Shown: piece by piece, positions 39,784 through 49,788 of the stretch
Numbering within the stretch: the first letter of the stretch is position 1
Layout: the number at the start of each line of letters is the position of its first letter
Assembly: GCF_025717605.1 (NCBI RefSeq)
Contig: NZ_JAJIRQ010000001.1
Coordinates: forward strand, 278,915 to 342,914
DNA length: 64,000 bases
From: Paucibacter sp. TC2R-5
GTDB taxonomy: Bacteria; Pseudomonadota; Gammaproteobacteria; Burkholderiales; Burkholderiaceae_C
Reading direction: 5' to 3'
The notes under the pieces: model-generated
What the model was told of the DNA's origin: nothing
Seen by the model: the letters and a program-made list of their open reading frames with translations, nothing else
The model's database searches: none
Made by a program: the position numbers and the translations under genes

Positions 39784-39797
39784 GTAAACGTTTGCGC
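39784..39797 (-). promoter_or_regulatory. LacI-type operator, copy 2
   Basis: GTAAACGTTTGCGC is the exact reverse complement of the copy at 39661. Paired sites about 123 bp apart suit DNA looping by a tetrameric regulator; this is inference. No LacI-family gene is in the window. Confidence 0.65.
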
Positions 39798-40197
39798 AAG
39801 CCGATTCCAGCAAGTTTTGTGCCTGTTGCTGCCATTGGATGCCGATTGGACTGCTGACTCCAATCGGAACTCACCAAGCCGCTTGCGCATCAAGCGGCCG
39901 CGATAGGCGTAAAAAACGCCACACGCATACAAACCGAAATCCACAAAATACGGGCGTCAGTGTGCCGGCCCAATATGCATGCTCTGTGACAGTTGTGGAT
40001 GGATTTGGATTTTGTAGCGTCAGTGCGACAGGGGATGCAGGTCAGGGCCTTGTCCTTGTTCCTGCGCGTGGCGCTCGAGTGCGGAGTCCGGCCGGCGTTA
40101 AGATCCGCCGCCCTGAACCCGTTCAGCCTGCCGATTTTCGCTTTTTCGCTTTTCCAATTTTCGCTCTGTCAATTTCCGCTTTCTGGAGTCCGTCCTG

Positions 40198-41988
40198 ATG
40201 CCGTCCATTCATTCCACCAGCCCGACGCATTCATGCGCGCGAGCCTCAAACCAGGGCGGCGCGAGATCCACCTTGATTGCGCTGGCCGCCCTGGCGGTCG
40301 CCGCGATGCTGGCGGCTTGTACGAGCGTCTTGCCCAGGCAGGCCGAGCCTGGGGAGACCGGGGCAGCAAAGTCGGCATCGAAGCTTGACGCCAGCGCTTC
40401 GCCGCGCGAGCTGAGTATCTTTTCGATCAATGACTTTCACGGCCATATCCAGCCCAAGTCACCAACGCCCCTGATGCCGCGCTTGCCCGACGCGCAGACC
40501 GGCGAGCTTAAGCCCCAAGCGGCCGGTGGTATTGCTTACTTGGCGTCGGCGATGAGCAAGCTGCGCAGCGGCCGAGAACACTCGGTCTTCGTGGCCGCGG
40601 GCGACTTGATCGGCGCTTCGCCGCTTTATTCCGCTTTGCTCAAGGACGAGCCGAGTCTGGCTGCTTTAGGCGAGCTTGACTTGGTCGCCAGCGCTTTAGG
40701 CAATCATGAGCTGGACGCCGGCCTGATGGAGCTCAAGCGCAAGGCCAATGGCGAGTGCCCAGCGCTTGGCTGTGCTTGGCCTGAGTACAAAGGCCCCGGC
40801 TTCCCTTATCTGGCGGCCAATATGTTGGATGCGCAGACCGGCAAGCCAGTGCTGGGCACGCACATCATCAAGGAAGTAGCCGGCTTCAAGGTCGCTTTCG
40901 TGGGCGCGGTGACGCGCGACACGCCGATGGTGGTGATTCCGAAATCCATCGTCGGCCTGCGCTTTGCGGACGAGGCAGACACGCTCAACGCCTTGCTGCC
41001 CCAATTGCGGGCCGAGGGCGCACAGATTTTGGTCGCCGTGATGCATGAAGGTGCGAGTTTCAACGGCGCGGCCAATGACCCGAGCTATGAATGCCCGGGC
41101 CTGCAAGGGCGCGGTGTGGACATTGCCCGCCGGCTCGACCCGGCTTACGCCATCATCATCAGCGGCCACACCCATCAAGCCTATACCTGCAAGATCAATG
41201 GACGCTTGCTCGTGCAGGCTGGCAGTTATGGAGGCTGGGTGACGGAGAGTCGCCTGACCTTGGATGCCAGCGGCAAGGTACTGGACGCGCAGGCGGTGAA
41301 TCACCCGGTCTTGCAGTCGGTCTACACGCCCAACCCGGCTTTTGTGGCCTTGGTGCAGCGGGCGGCCGCCTTGACGGCAGCCGTGCGCAACAAGCCGGTG
41401 GCCGATTTGAAGCAGGGCGCGCAGCGCAGCGTGCAAGCGCCTTTTGGGGATTCGACGCTGGGCAATTTGATTGCTGACTCCCAACTGACCTACGCCAAGA
41501 AGCGCGGGCCCGCCGATCTGGCCTTGATGAACACCGGCGGTATCCGAGCCGATCTGACTGTCGAGCCCGGCCGGCCGGCAACCATGAGCGATTTGTTCGC
41601 AATTCAACCTTTCGCGAACGAGTTGGTGGTGATGACAGTCAGCGGCGCGCAGTTGCGCGAGCTTTTGCAGCGGCAACTGCCCAAGGGTGACGGGCCGCCG
41701 CGCCTGCTGCAGGTGTCCAGCAGCTTGCGCTATCAATACCGCATCGGCGCCGATGGAGTTGCGCAGCTTGGCGCGGTCAGCCTGGGCGGGCTGCCGCTGG
41801 ATGATCAGCGCAAGTACCGCCTGGTGGTGAATAACTTCATGGCCGAGGGCGGCGATGGGCAGAGCGTGCTGCGCCAAGGCACGGAGCGGGTCAGTGTGGG
41901 TGTCGATATTGACGCCATGATCGAGTTGCTGACGGAAAATCCCGACGCAGTCATGAACATCGCGCCAGGCCGCATCCGCCGCGAATAG
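40198..41988 (+). CDS. 5'-nucleotidase/metallophosphatase lipoprotein (UshA/NadN-like)
   Basis: This 596-residue exported enzyme has a lipobox LAAC at about residue 40 after an unusually long N-region. The metallophosphoesterase domain (about 75-340) has FSINDFHGHIQP, VAAGDLIGASPLYS, GNHELDAG and SGHTHQAYTC. The C-terminal nucleotidase domain (about 380-590) has MNTGGIRADL and FAIQPFANELV. It hydrolyses nucleotides at the cell surface or periplasm to salvage nucleosides and phosphate. Confidence 0.92.
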   Translation: MPSIHSTSPTHSCARASNQGGARSTLIALAALAVAAMLAACTSVLPRQAEPGETGAAKSASKLDASASPRELSIFSINDFHGHIQPKSPTPLMPRLPDAQTGELKPQAAGGIAYLASAMSKLRSGREHSVFVAAGDLIGASPLYSALLKDEPSLAALGELDLVASALGNHELDAGLMELKRKANGECPALGCAWPEYKGPGFPYLAANMLDAQTGKPVLGTHIIKEVAGFKVAFVGAVTRDTPMVVIPKSIVGLRFADEADTLNALLPQLRAEGAQILVAVMHEGASFNGAANDPSYECPGLQGRGVDIARRLDPAYAIIISGHTHQAYTCKINGRLLVQAGSYGGWVTESRLTLDASGKVLDAQAVNHPVLQSVYTPNPAFVALVQRAAALTAAVRNKPVADLKQGAQRSVQAPFGDSTLGNLIADSQLTYAKKRGPADLALMNTGGIRADLTVEPGRPATMSDLFAIQPFANELVVMTVSGAQLRELLQRQLPKGDGPPRLLQVSSSLRYQYRIGADGVAQLGAVSLGGLPLDDQRKYRLVVNNFMAEGGDGQSVLRQGTERVSVGVDIDAMIELLTENPDAVMNIAPGRIRRE

Positions 41989-42079
41989 GCGGCTGCTTAT
42001 ATGGCCGCTCGGGCCTTCAAGCCCTGAAACAAGCGTTACGCTAGCGGCTGTGCCGTGGGGCGTCATCGCAAGGGGTGGG

Positions 42080-43717
42080 ATGTTGGAGAGCAAGCGGCTG
42101 CATGGCTTGTCCGGCGGCTTGGATCCAAGCCGGATGAAGGCCTTGATCATTGATGAGGGCGAGCTGTCGCGCTCGGTGCTCAGCAATATGCTGCGAGATA
42201 TGGGTGTGCCGACCGTGCACTCCGCGCGCCGGCCGGAATCCGCACGCAGCATGATCAAGAATGCCTCGCCCGCCTACGACATCATCATCACCGACTTTCA
42301 TTTCACGCCGCAAAGCTCGCATGATTTGACCGGCCAAGATTTGCTCGACGAGCTGCGCCAGGCGCGCGGCCTGCCGATGCAAACCGCCTTCATCATGGTG
42401 ACCGACGAGGCGCGCTACCAGCATGTGGCCGATGCGGTCGAAGGCGCGCTCGATGACTATCTGCTCAAGCCCTTCAACGCACGGCAATTTGATGAACGTT
42501 TGCGGGTGATTCTTGAGCGCAAATATGCCTTGCGTGAGGTCTTCGCCGCCATCGATGCGGGCGAGTTTGGTCAGGCCGCCAGCCTGTGCGAGGCCATGTT
42601 CGCGGCCAGCGCGACCTACCGTGTCTATGCCGCGCGGATAGGGTCCGAGCTGTACCTGCGCCTGGGCCAAATCGACGCCGCAAAGCGCATGTTCGAGGCC
42701 TTGCTGGCGACCAAGGCCGTGCCCTGGGCGCGCTTGGGTCTGGCGAAAATCGAGCTTGCCAACGCGGACTCGGCGACCGCCTGCCGGACCCTGGAAACCC
42801 TGCTGGCCGACAACCCGGCCTATGTGGACGCCTACGATGTCTACGGCCGTGCCTTGCTGGAGGAAATGAAGTTCGAGGCCGCTGTCGATATGCTGGCCAA
42901 GGCGGTGCAGATCACGCCAGGCAATGTGGCGCGGCTGCAAAAACTGGGCTCATTGCAGCTTTTCCTCGGGGACAGCGAGAGTGCGGCTCGGCATTTGGGG
43001 GCGGCGCTGACCATTGGCTTGCATTCGCGTGCGCTTGATTTTCAAGGCGTGGTGGCGCTGGGCATCGCTTGCCTGGACATCGGTGATGAAGAGGGTTGCG
43101 CCCGCGCGCAGCAATGCCTGCAGGACGCCATCGCCCGCTATCCGACCTACAGCTTTCGCTTGCAAATGCTGTCCATGGCCTTGGAGACCGCGATGGATAT
43201 GTTGTCGCGCCGCCAAGAGGCGAGTCTGGCCGGCTTGGGGCAGATGGCCGCACAACTCGATCAGACCGAGTTCAGCTTCGAGATGGCTTGCAATCTATTG
43301 CAACTCTTGGCCCGCTGCGCCCGTAATCAGCGCGTGCCGGGTGCGATGCGTTGGGCCGAGCTGGCGGCGCAGCGCTTTGCGATCTCCAAGCCAAGAACAC
43401 GCTTGCTGGAAATGGCGACTGGGCAGCTGCCTTCGCTGGAAACGGTGGTGCGCAATGCGGCCGGCGCCATCAACGAAGCCGCCCGTGACGCCATGACGCA
43501 CCTGGTCAGCAAGCAGCACCAACGTACCTTGGAGGCCTTGTTGGAATTGGCCGGACGCAGCTTGAATGCGCGCATCATCAAGCTGGCGCAGGCCACCTTG
43601 AGCCACCATGGCCGGCATCTGACGGATGAGGTCGCGCAGCGTATGAGCGAGAGCCTGGGCGATTTGCAGCAGCGCTATGTGGACGGCGGTCGTCGCATCG
43701 TTGAGCGAAGCGAATGA
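42080..43717 (+). CDS. Response regulator receiver plus TPR-repeat protein
   Basis: This 545-residue protein has an N-terminal receiver domain (about residues 20-145): acidic pocket in LIIDEGE, phospho-acceptor Asp in IIITDFHF, MVTDEA, and Lys in LLKPF. A long TPR-like helical region (about 155-400) and a helical C-terminus follow. No DNA-binding domain is visible, so output is probably by protein contact. The ATG at 42080 follows AAGGGGTGGG; an upstream GTG would add 10 residues. No histidine kinase adjoins. Confidence 0.86.
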   Translation: MLESKRLHGLSGGLDPSRMKALIIDEGELSRSVLSNMLRDMGVPTVHSARRPESARSMIKNASPAYDIIITDFHFTPQSSHDLTGQDLLDELRQARGLPMQTAFIMVTDEARYQHVADAVEGALDDYLLKPFNARQFDERLRVILERKYALREVFAAIDAGEFGQAASLCEAMFAASATYRVYAARIGSELYLRLGQIDAAKRMFEALLATKAVPWARLGLAKIELANADSATACRTLETLLADNPAYVDAYDVYGRALLEEMKFEAAVDMLAKAVQITPGNVARLQKLGSLQLFLGDSESAARHLGAALTIGLHSRALDFQGVVALGIACLDIGDEEGCARAQQCLQDAIARYPTYSFRLQMLSMALETAMDMLSRRQEASLAGLGQMAAQLDQTEFSFEMACNLLQLLARCARNQRVPGAMRWAELAAQRFAISKPRTRLLEMATGQLPSLETVVRNAAGAINEAARDAMTHLVSKQHQRTLEALLELAGRSLNARIIKLAQATLSHHGRHLTDEVAQRMSESLGDLQQRYVDGGRRIVERSE

Positions 43718-43739
43718 GGGCGCATCAGCAGATGCTGGC

Positions 43740-44480
43740 TCAGCTTCGATTCAAAGCCTGCTGAATCTCATCCCGCACATGTTCGGCCAGCAAGCGCCGG
43801 TCGGCATGTGCTGTGGCCATCGCCGGCAGCACCTCAACCTTGACGCCCAGGCCCTTGGCGGTCAACACGCTCCAAAGGCTTTGCAGCAGTGTGGTGTCAC
43901 CAATGAAGCGGGCGGAAGAGCTGAAACGCTCGCTCGGCTCGAACCAGCGCAGCAGCAAAGGCTGAATCGGCGTTTCGGTTGAGATGGCTGCTTGCAGCAA
44001 ATTGCCGTGGAATGGCAGGAGCTCGGGCCCTGCGCTGGTTGTGCCCTCGGGGAAGACCGCCACTGTGTCGCCAGTCTTGAGCGCCTCGGCCGTCTGGTGC
44101 ACCACCCGCAGCGCGTCGCGCTTGCTGGCCCGCTCGATGAAGAGCGTGCCCACGCCCGCCACCAAGAGGCCCACAACCGGCCAATGCTTGACGTCGGCCT
44201 TGGAGACAAAACGCGCTTCTGGGATCACCGCATGTACAGCGGCAATGTCCAGCCAGGAAATGTGATTGGCGACCAGGAGCTTGGCGCCAGGTCTTGCGGC
44301 AAGACCTGATACCTCCAGGCTAACTCCAAAAATGCGCAGCATCTTGGCGGACCAGCGCTTGATATGCGCCTGCCGGGCCGCAGCATCCAAGCCGCCAAAG
44401 CGCAGCTTGATCAGCGCCAGGCCCCACAGCACATGCAGGCTGAAACGGAGCAGCCGGTAAACCGCTAACAGATGTCGCAT
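43740..44480 (-). CDS. 1-acyl-sn-glycerol-3-phosphate acyltransferase-like protein
   Basis: This 246-residue membrane-associated enzyme has the NHISWLD (HX4D) catalytic motif, FVSKADVKHWPVVG, FIERASKRD and FPEGTTSAG. These define PlsC-type lysophospholipid acyltransferases, which make phosphatidic acid. An N-terminal hydrophobic helix anchors it. Its start shares one base with the pyrC' stop, making it the last gene of the six-gene operon. Confidence 0.92.
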   Translation of the reverse strand: MRHLLAVYRLLRFSLHVLWGLALIKLRFGGLDAAARQAHIKRWSAKMLRIFGVSLEVSGLAARPGAKLLVANHISWLDIAAVHAVIPEARFVSKADVKHWPVVGLLVAGVGTLFIERASKRDALRVVHQTAEALKTGDTVAVFPEGTTSAGPELLPFHGNLLQAAISTETPIQPLLLRWFEPSERFSSSARFIGDTTLLQSLWSVLTAKGLGVKVEVLPAMATAHADRRLLAEHVRDEIQQALNRS

Positions 44481-45814
44481 CAGGCGCCGGCCGCCTCTTG
44501 ACTTGCTTGCAGCGCATTTTCAAATGCGATATGCCCCGCCACCAAGGTGTATCGCACCTGTGCCGGCAACTCGAAGCCGCTGGTTTCAAACGCAAACGGT
44601 GAGTGTTTGCCTTGGCTGCTCAACTTCTCGGGCGTGACGGCCCAGCTGGCAGCCGGGTCGAACACGCAAACATCGGCCACACCGCCGGCCACCAAGCGGC
44701 CGGCGCTGGCACCCAGCGAGCCCAGCGCCGCACCCAAGACTTGCACCGGCTTGGCGGTCACGACCTCCAAGGCCCGCGCCACGCCCAAGCCCTCATCGGC
44801 AGCCCAGCGCAAGGCCAGGCTCAAGAGCAGCTCCAGGCCGGTGGCGCCGGGCGTCGCTTCGGCAAAGGGCACATTCTTTTCGTCGGCGGTGACTGGCATA
44901 TGGTCGCTGACCAAGGCGTCCAGCGTCCCGTCGGCCAAGCCGGCGCGCAACGCGTCGCGGTCACGGCCTTGGCGCAGCGGCGGCGTCAAGCGCATGGCGG
45001 GGTTGAAGTAACCGATATCCACATCGGTCAGGTGCAGCGAGTTGATCGACACATCGGCCGTCAGCTTCAGGCCTTCGCGCTTGGCCGCGCGTACCAGCTC
45101 GACGCCGGCCGCGCTCGAAATCCGGCACAGGTGCACGCGCGCGCCGGTCGAGCGCATCAGCTCAAAAATCGTGTGCAGGGCGACGGTCTCGGCCATCACC
45201 GGCACGCCGCTCAGGCCAAGCCTTGTCGCCATCGCGCCACTGGCCGCGACGCCGCCGCCCAGGTACGCGTCTTGTGGGCGCAACCAGACCTGGTAGTCAT
45301 AAGTGGCGGCATAGAGCAGGGCGCGGGCCAGCACCAGGGTGTCGCGCACAGGCACTTCGGCCTGCGAGAAGCCGATGCAGCCGGCCTCGGTCAGCTCGGC
45401 CATCTCGGTCAAGGCTTGCCCGCTCAAACCCTGGGTTAGTGCGCCGAGCGGAAACAGCCGGCAGCGGCTCAGCTTGCGGGCTCGGAACTTCAGCATCTCC
45501 ACCAGGCCCGGCTCGTCCAGCACCGGCTCGGTGTCGGGCGGGCAGACCAGGCTGGTGACGCCACCTGCCGCGGCCGCAGCCAGCTCGCTGTCCAGCATGC
45601 CTTCGTGCTCATGGCCGGGCTCGCGCAGGCGTGCAGCCAAATCGACCAAGCCGGGTGCGACGATCAGGCCGCTCGCGTCGATGATGCGCTCGGCGGCGAA
45701 GTCGCTAGGCTCACCCAAGCTCACAATGCGGCCATTGGCGATCGCCAGATCGCCGATGCGGTCCAGGCCCGAGGCGGGGTCTATCAGGCGACCACCCTTG
45801 ATCAAAATCTTCAT
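44480..45814 (-). CDS. Inactive dihydroorotase-like subunit (PyrC', partner of PyrB)
   Basis: This 444-residue amidohydrolase-fold protein is dihydroorotase-like but has lost the metal site. The usual DxHxHLREPG reads [10 protein letters not shown], the third ligand His in CHIS reads CRIS, and the HHL motif is SLHL. Its gene overlaps pyrB by 4 nt. In Pseudomonas-type pyrBC' operons such a subunit is needed for aspartate transcarbamoylase assembly, with catalysis supplied by another PyrC. A functional dihydroorotase should be encoded elsewhere; this is inference. Confidence 0.9.
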   Translation of the reverse strand: MKILIKGGRLIDPASGLDRIGDLAIANGRIVSLGEPSDFAAERIIDASGLIVAPGLVDLAARLREPGHEHEGMLDSELAAAAAGGVTSLVCPPDTEPVLDEPGLVEMLKFRARKLSRCRLFPLGALTQGLSGQALTEMAELTEAGCIGFSQAEVPVRDTLVLARALLYAATYDYQVWLRPQDAYLGGGVAASGAMATRLGLSGVPVMAETVALHTIFELMRSTGARVHLCRISSAAGVELVRAAKREGLKLTADVSINSLHLTDVDIGYFNPAMRLTPPLRQGRDRDALRAGLADGTLDALVSDHMPVTADEKNVPFAEATPGATGLELLLSLALRWAADEGLGVARALEVVTAKPVQVLGAALGSLGASAGRLVAGGVADVCVFDPAASWAVTPEKLSSQGKHSPFAFETSGFELPAQVRYTLVAGHIAFENALQASQEAAGA

Positions 45815-46773
45815 GCTTCGTTTCCAGCGAGTATGGACATCACGGCCATGCGCACCGCGATGCCGAAGGTCACTTGCGGCAGGATCACGCTTTGTGCGCC
45901 GTCGGCCACCGTGGACGAGATTTCCACGCCGCGGTTGATTGGCCCCGGGTGCATCACGATTGCGTCGGGCTTGGCCAGCGCCAGCTTCTCCGGCGTCAGG
46001 CCGAAGTTCTTGAAGAACTCACCGGCGCTGGGCAGCATGCCGCCATTCATGCGTTCGTTTTGCAGGCGCAGCATGATGATCACATCGGCACCGCGCACGC
46101 CCTCGGCCATTTCATGGCAGACCCTGACGCCCATCTCCCTCAGGTCGCCGGGCACCAAAGTCTTGGGTCCAACCGCGCGAATCTCGGGCACGCCGAGGAT
46201 GTTCAGCGCATGGATGTCCGAGCGGGCGACGCGCGAATGCACGATGTCGCCGACGATGGCCACCGTCAGATTGCGGAAGTCTTTTTTGAAATGCCGGATC
46301 GTGTACATGTCCAGCAGACCCTGCGTCGGGTGCGCGTGGCGGCCGTCACCGGCGTTGACCACATGCACATGCGGCGCGCAATGCTGGGCGATCAGGTAGG
46401 GCGCACCGCTCTCGCTGTGGCGCACCACAAACATATCGGCGTGCATGGCCGACAGATTGGCCACGGTGTCGAGCAAGGTCTCGCCCTTGGCCGTCGAGCT
46501 GCGTGCGATGTCCAGGTTCAAGACGTCGGCCGACAGCCGCTTGGCGGCGATCTCAAAAGTCGTGCGGGTGCGCGTGCTGTTCTCGAAGAACAGATTGAAC
46601 ACAGACTTGCCGCGCAGCAGTGGCACTTTTTTGACCTCGCGGTCATTGACCGACAAAAAGCTGCCGGCGGTGTCCAGAATCTGGTGGATATTGGCCTGCG
46701 GCAGGCCTTCGATGGAAAGCAGGTGGACCAGCTCGCCGTGCTTATTCAGTTGGGGGTTGCGCTTGGAGAGCAT
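45811..46773 (-). CDS. pyrB: Aspartate carbamoyltransferase catalytic subunit
   Basis: This 320-residue enzyme joins carbamoyl phosphate and aspartate, the second step of pyrimidine synthesis. The carbamoyl-phosphate loop STRTRT is at 66-71, with [12 protein letters not shown] and [20 protein letters not shown] also present. It lies 3 nt after pyrR and overlaps pyrC' by 4 nt. Confidence 0.97.
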   Translation of the reverse strand: MLSKRNPQLNKHGELVHLLSIEGLPQANIHQILDTAGSFLSVNDREVKKVPLLRGKSVFNLFFENSTRTRTTFEIAAKRLSADVLNLDIARSSTAKGETLLDTVANLSAMHADMFVVRHSESGAPYLIAQHCAPHVHVVNAGDGRHAHPTQGLLDMYTIRHFKKDFRNLTVAIVGDIVHSRVARSDIHALNILGVPEIRAVGPKTLVPGDLREMGVRVCHEMAEGVRGADVIIMLRLQNERMNGGMLPSAGEFFKNFGLTPEKLALAKPDAIVMHPGPINRGVEISSTVADGAQSVILPQVTFGIAVRMAVMSILAGNEA

Positions 46774-46776
46774 AGG

Positions 46777-47277
46777 TCAATCTCCTTTGAGGTCAAAGCT
46801 GAAGCGGCCATCGTCGTCTTTCGCCAGGCGCAGCCGTTGCTCGGCCGCGAGATGGATGCGGGCGGCGGAAAACGCAGGCTCGATCGGCAGCTCTCGCCCG
46901 CCGCGGTCCACCAGCACCGCCAGCGTCACGCTGGCCGGGCGGCCAAAGTCGAACAGCTCGTTGATCACCGCGCGGGTGGTGCGACCGGTGAACAGCACAT
47001 CGTCAATCAGCACGATATGTCGGCCGCTGACGTCAAACGGCAGCTTGGTATGGTCGGCGCTGGCGGACATGCCGCGCGAGCCGAAGTCGTCGCGATGCAG
47101 CGAGCTGGAGATCACGCCGGCGCTGCCGGCCAGGCCCAGATCGGCCTGCAAGCGCTCGGCCAACCAGGCGCCGCCGGACCAGATGCCGACCAGCGCGCTG
47201 TCCTGGCGCATCAGTTTGCGCACGCCCTGCAGCAGATCTGCGTAGATCGCCTCGGCATCAAGTAGGAGTGTGCTCAT
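46777..47277 (-). CDS. pyrR: PyrR: pyrimidine regulator / uracil phosphoribosyltransferase
   Basis: This 166-residue protein has the PRPP-binding loop VLIDDVLFTGRTTRAVINEL and the SLHRDDF segment. PyrR proteins bind UMP/PRPP and may control pyr genes; in proteobacteria the mode of control is less clear than attenuation in Gram-positives. It overlaps ruvX by 4 nt and precedes pyrB by 3 nt. Confidence 0.94.
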   Translation of the reverse strand: MSTLLLDAEAIYADLLQGVRKLMRQDSALVGIWSGGAWLAERLQADLGLAGSAGVISSSLHRDDFGSRGMSASADHTKLPFDVSGRHIVLIDDVLFTGRTTRAVINELFDFGRPASVTLAVLVDRGGRELPIEPAFSAARIHLAAEQRLRLAKDDDGRFSFDLKGD

Positions 47278-47678
47278 GCAGTGCTTTCACGGAAAAATTG
47301 TTCAAGAATCAAGGCAGCGGCGGTGGAGTCGACATCGCGCACGCCGTAACTCTCGGCCTCGACGCTGGTGTAGCGCTCATCGACCTCAAACACCGGCAGC
47401 TTGAAGCGGCCCTTCAGCTGCCGGCCAAAGCGGCGCGCGCGCTGAGTGATCTCGTGCTCGGCACCGTCGGGGTGGAAGGGCACGCCTATCACCAGCGCAT
47501 CGGGCTGCCATTCCTTGATCAGCTTGGCGATCGCCAAAAAGCGCGGCTCGCCCTCCAAGGCAATCGCTTTGAGCGGCTCGCCCCGGCCGGTAAAACGGCT
47601 GCCGTTGGCAACGCCGACGCGTTTGGTGCCGAAATCAAAGGCCAGCAGAGATTGTGCGGAGCTCGCCGTCGTGATCAT
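47274..47678 (-). CDS. ruvX: Putative pre-16S rRNA nuclease / Holliday junction resolvase-like YqgF
   Basis: This 134-residue RNase H-fold nuclease has the DFGTKRVGVA motif and VFEVDERYTSVEAES, as in YqgF/RuvX. In E. coli it matures the 16S rRNA 5' end. It overlaps yqgE upstream and pyrR downstream by 4 nt each. Confidence 0.95.
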   Translation of the reverse strand: MITTASSAQSLLAFDFGTKRVGVANGSRFTGRGEPLKAIALEGEPRFLAIAKLIKEWQPDALVIGVPFHPDGAEHEITQRARRFGRQLKGRFKLPVFEVDERYTSVEAESYGVRDVDSTAAALILEQFFRESTA

Positions 47679-48253
47679 GCGTGGCCGGCCTCTTGGCTCA
47701 GCATGCGGGGGTCGACGCCGAGCAAGCCCAAAGCGCGCTCGTAACGCAACTCAACTGGCGTGTCGAAAATAATCTCTTGCGTCGCTTCAACGGTCAGCCA
47801 GCCATTGCGGCCGATTTCTTCTTCCAGCTGACCCGCCGCCCAGCCGCTATAGCCCAGCGTGACAAAGACCCGTTTGGGGCCGGCTCCGTTGGACAGCGCC
47901 TCCAGCACATCGCGGCTGGTCGTCATCTCCAAGCCGCCGGGCACGATCATGGTGGCGTTGTAATGGTTGCCTGCCGCGTCCAGCGGCGCATGCAGCACGA
48001 AGCCGCGCTCGGGCTGCACCGGGCCACCGTAAAAAACCGGCCTGTCGGCCAGTGTGTCCTTGGGTGGGCTGAGGTCGACCTTCTCGAACAGATTGCCCAG
48101 CGTCATGGCCATGGGCCGGTTGATCACCAGGCCCAGGGCGCCGTTCTCGTTGTGCTCGCAGATGAAGATCACGGCACCTTTGAAGCCTTCATCAAGCATG
48201 CCGGGCATGGCGATCAAAAATTGATTGGTGAGGACGATCCGGGTTTGCGACAT
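47675..48253 (-). CDS. YqgE/AlgH family protein
   Basis: This 192-residue protein has the family features NQFLIAMPGMLDEGFKGAVIFICEHNENGALGLVINRP, VFYGGPVQPERGFVLH and VTLGYSGWAAGQLEEEI. Function is unknown, but it is conserved beside ruvX. It is the first gene of the six-gene operon and divergent from the photolyase with a 44-nt gap. Confidence 0.95.
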   Translation of the reverse strand: MSQTRIVLTNQFLIAMPGMLDEGFKGAVIFICEHNENGALGLVINRPMAMTLGNLFEKVDLSPPKDTLADRPVFYGGPVQPERGFVLHAPLDAAGNHYNATMIVPGGLEMTTSRDVLEALSNGAGPKRVFVTLGYSGWAAGQLEEEIGRNGWLTVEATQEIIFDTPVELRYERALGLLGVDPRMLSQEAGHA

Positions 48254-48297
48254 GCAGGCATTTTATTCGCCCGCCAGCGACCGGCGACACTAGGCGC

Positions 48298-49752
48298 ATG
48301 GAAAAGACATTCAAACGCGCGCTGATCTGGTTCAGGCGCGATCTGCGCGCCAGCGATCAGGCCGCTTTGCACCACGCTTTGAAGTCGGCCGAGCAGGTGT
48401 TTTGCGTCTTTGTGTTCGACAGCGACATCCTCAGTGAGCTGCCCCGCAGCGATCGCCGGGTGGCGTTCATCTGGGCCGCGCTGGGCGCGCTGGATGCCGA
48501 TCTGGGTGCGCTTAAGCCAGGCGCTGGCCTGATCGTGCGTCATGGCTCGGCCAAGGATGTGCTGCCTCAGCTGGCCGCCGAACTGCAGGTTCAGGCAGTC
48601 TTTTGCAATCATGACGATGAGCCGGCTGCGCTCGCCCGGGACGCGCTGGTGGGCGAGCGCCTCGCCAGCTTTGGCTGCCAATTCAAGAGCTTCAAGGATC
48701 ACGTCGTCTTCGAGCGCAGCGAGGTGCTGACGGCGGTGGGCAAGCCGTATAGCGTGTTTACGCCCTACAAAAATGCGTGGCTGCGCAAGCTTGAACCTTT
48801 TTATCTGCGCGCCTATCCGGTGCTGCCTTATGCCGATGCTTTGGCCTCCAGCCCATTGAGGCGAGGTGTGCCGAGCTTGGCCGAGATTGGCTTTGAGGCC
48901 ACCAATTTAAGCCCGCATCTGGGTGTGGGCAGCGCCGGGGCGCAAGAGCTGCTCGATGATTTTTTGCAGCGCATTGACCGCTATGACGACAGCCGCAACT
49001 TTCCTGCCGTCAAAGGGCCGAGTTACTTGAGCGTGCACCTGCGCTTTGGCACCGTGTCGATTCGGCAGCTGGCAAGCGAAGCCTGGCAGCGCATGCAGGC
49101 CGGACAGCACGGCGCCGAGGTGTGGCTGTCGGAGCTGATCTGGCGCGATTTTTATCACCAGATCATGCATCACCACCCGCATGCGATGCACAGCGCTTTC
49201 CGGCCGGCCTATGACGCGATCCGCTGGGAGACCGGCGCGGATGCGGACCGACTGTTTGGAGCCTGGTGTACCGGAGCGACTGGATATCCCTTGGTTGACG
49301 CGGCGATGCTGCAGCTCAATCAAACCGGCTATATGCACAATCGCTTGCGCATGGTCGGCGCTTGCTTCCTGATCAAGGATCTGGGGCTGGACTGGCGCCG
49401 GGGCGAGGCCTATTTTGCCGAGAAGTTGTTGGACTTCGACCTTGCCGCCAACAACGGCGGCTGGCAATGGGCGTCTTCCAGCGGCTGCGACGCGCAGCCC
49501 TATTTCCGCATTTTCAACCCGGTCACGCAGAGCGAGAAGTTTGATGCCGAGGGCAAGTTCATCAAACGCTACTTGCCGCAACTGGCCAAGCTACCGCCGA
49601 AGTTGATCCACGCACCTTGGGCCGCCAAGCCTTTGGCGGTCCAAGCTTGCGGTGTGAACTTGGGGCAAGACTACCCGCTGCCCATCGTCAATCATGATGA
49701 AGCGCGGCAGGCCACCTTGGCGCGCTACGCGGTGGTCAAGAGCGCGCAATGA
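48298..49752 (+). CDS. phrB: Deoxyribodipyrimidine photolyase (CPD class I)
   Basis: This 484-residue flavoprotein repairs UV-induced cyclobutane pyrimidine dimers using light. The N-terminal antenna-binding domain begins LIWFRRDLRASDQAAL. The C-terminal FAD domain has RFGTVSIRQL, ELIWRDFYHQIM, the MHNRLRMVGACFLIKDLGLDWRRGE region and LANNGGWQWASSSGCDAQPYFRIFNP. It is divergent from the yqgE operon. Confidence 0.96.
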   Translation: MEKTFKRALIWFRRDLRASDQAALHHALKSAEQVFCVFVFDSDILSELPRSDRRVAFIWAALGALDADLGALKPGAGLIVRHGSAKDVLPQLAAELQVQAVFCNHDDEPAALARDALVGERLASFGCQFKSFKDHVVFERSEVLTAVGKPYSVFTPYKNAWLRKLEPFYLRAYPVLPYADALASSPLRRGVPSLAEIGFEATNLSPHLGVGSAGAQELLDDFLQRIDRYDDSRNFPAVKGPSYLSVHLRFGTVSIRQLASEAWQRMQAGQHGAEVWLSELIWRDFYHQIMHHHPHAMHSAFRPAYDAIRWETGADADRLFGAWCTGATGYPLVDAAMLQLNQTGYMHNRLRMVGACFLIKDLGLDWRRGEAYFAEKLLDFDLAANNGGWQWASSSGCDAQPYFRIFNPVTQSEKFDAEGKFIKRYLPQLAKLPPKLIHAPWAAKPLAVQACGVNLGQDYPLPIVNHDEARQATLARYAVVKSAQ

Positions 49753-49788
49753 GCGCACCCATTCACAAGTCGACCCAAAAGGCCATTC

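Larger units (their letters stand above)
39602..40197. other. Intergenic regulatory region, TonB receptor / 5'-nucleotidase
   Basis: This 596-nt divergent intergenic region holds no gene I can support. It contains two copies, in opposite orientation, of a 14-bp LacI-like sequence (39661 and 39784). The remainder is GC-mixed sequence without clear promoters. Confidence 0.7.
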
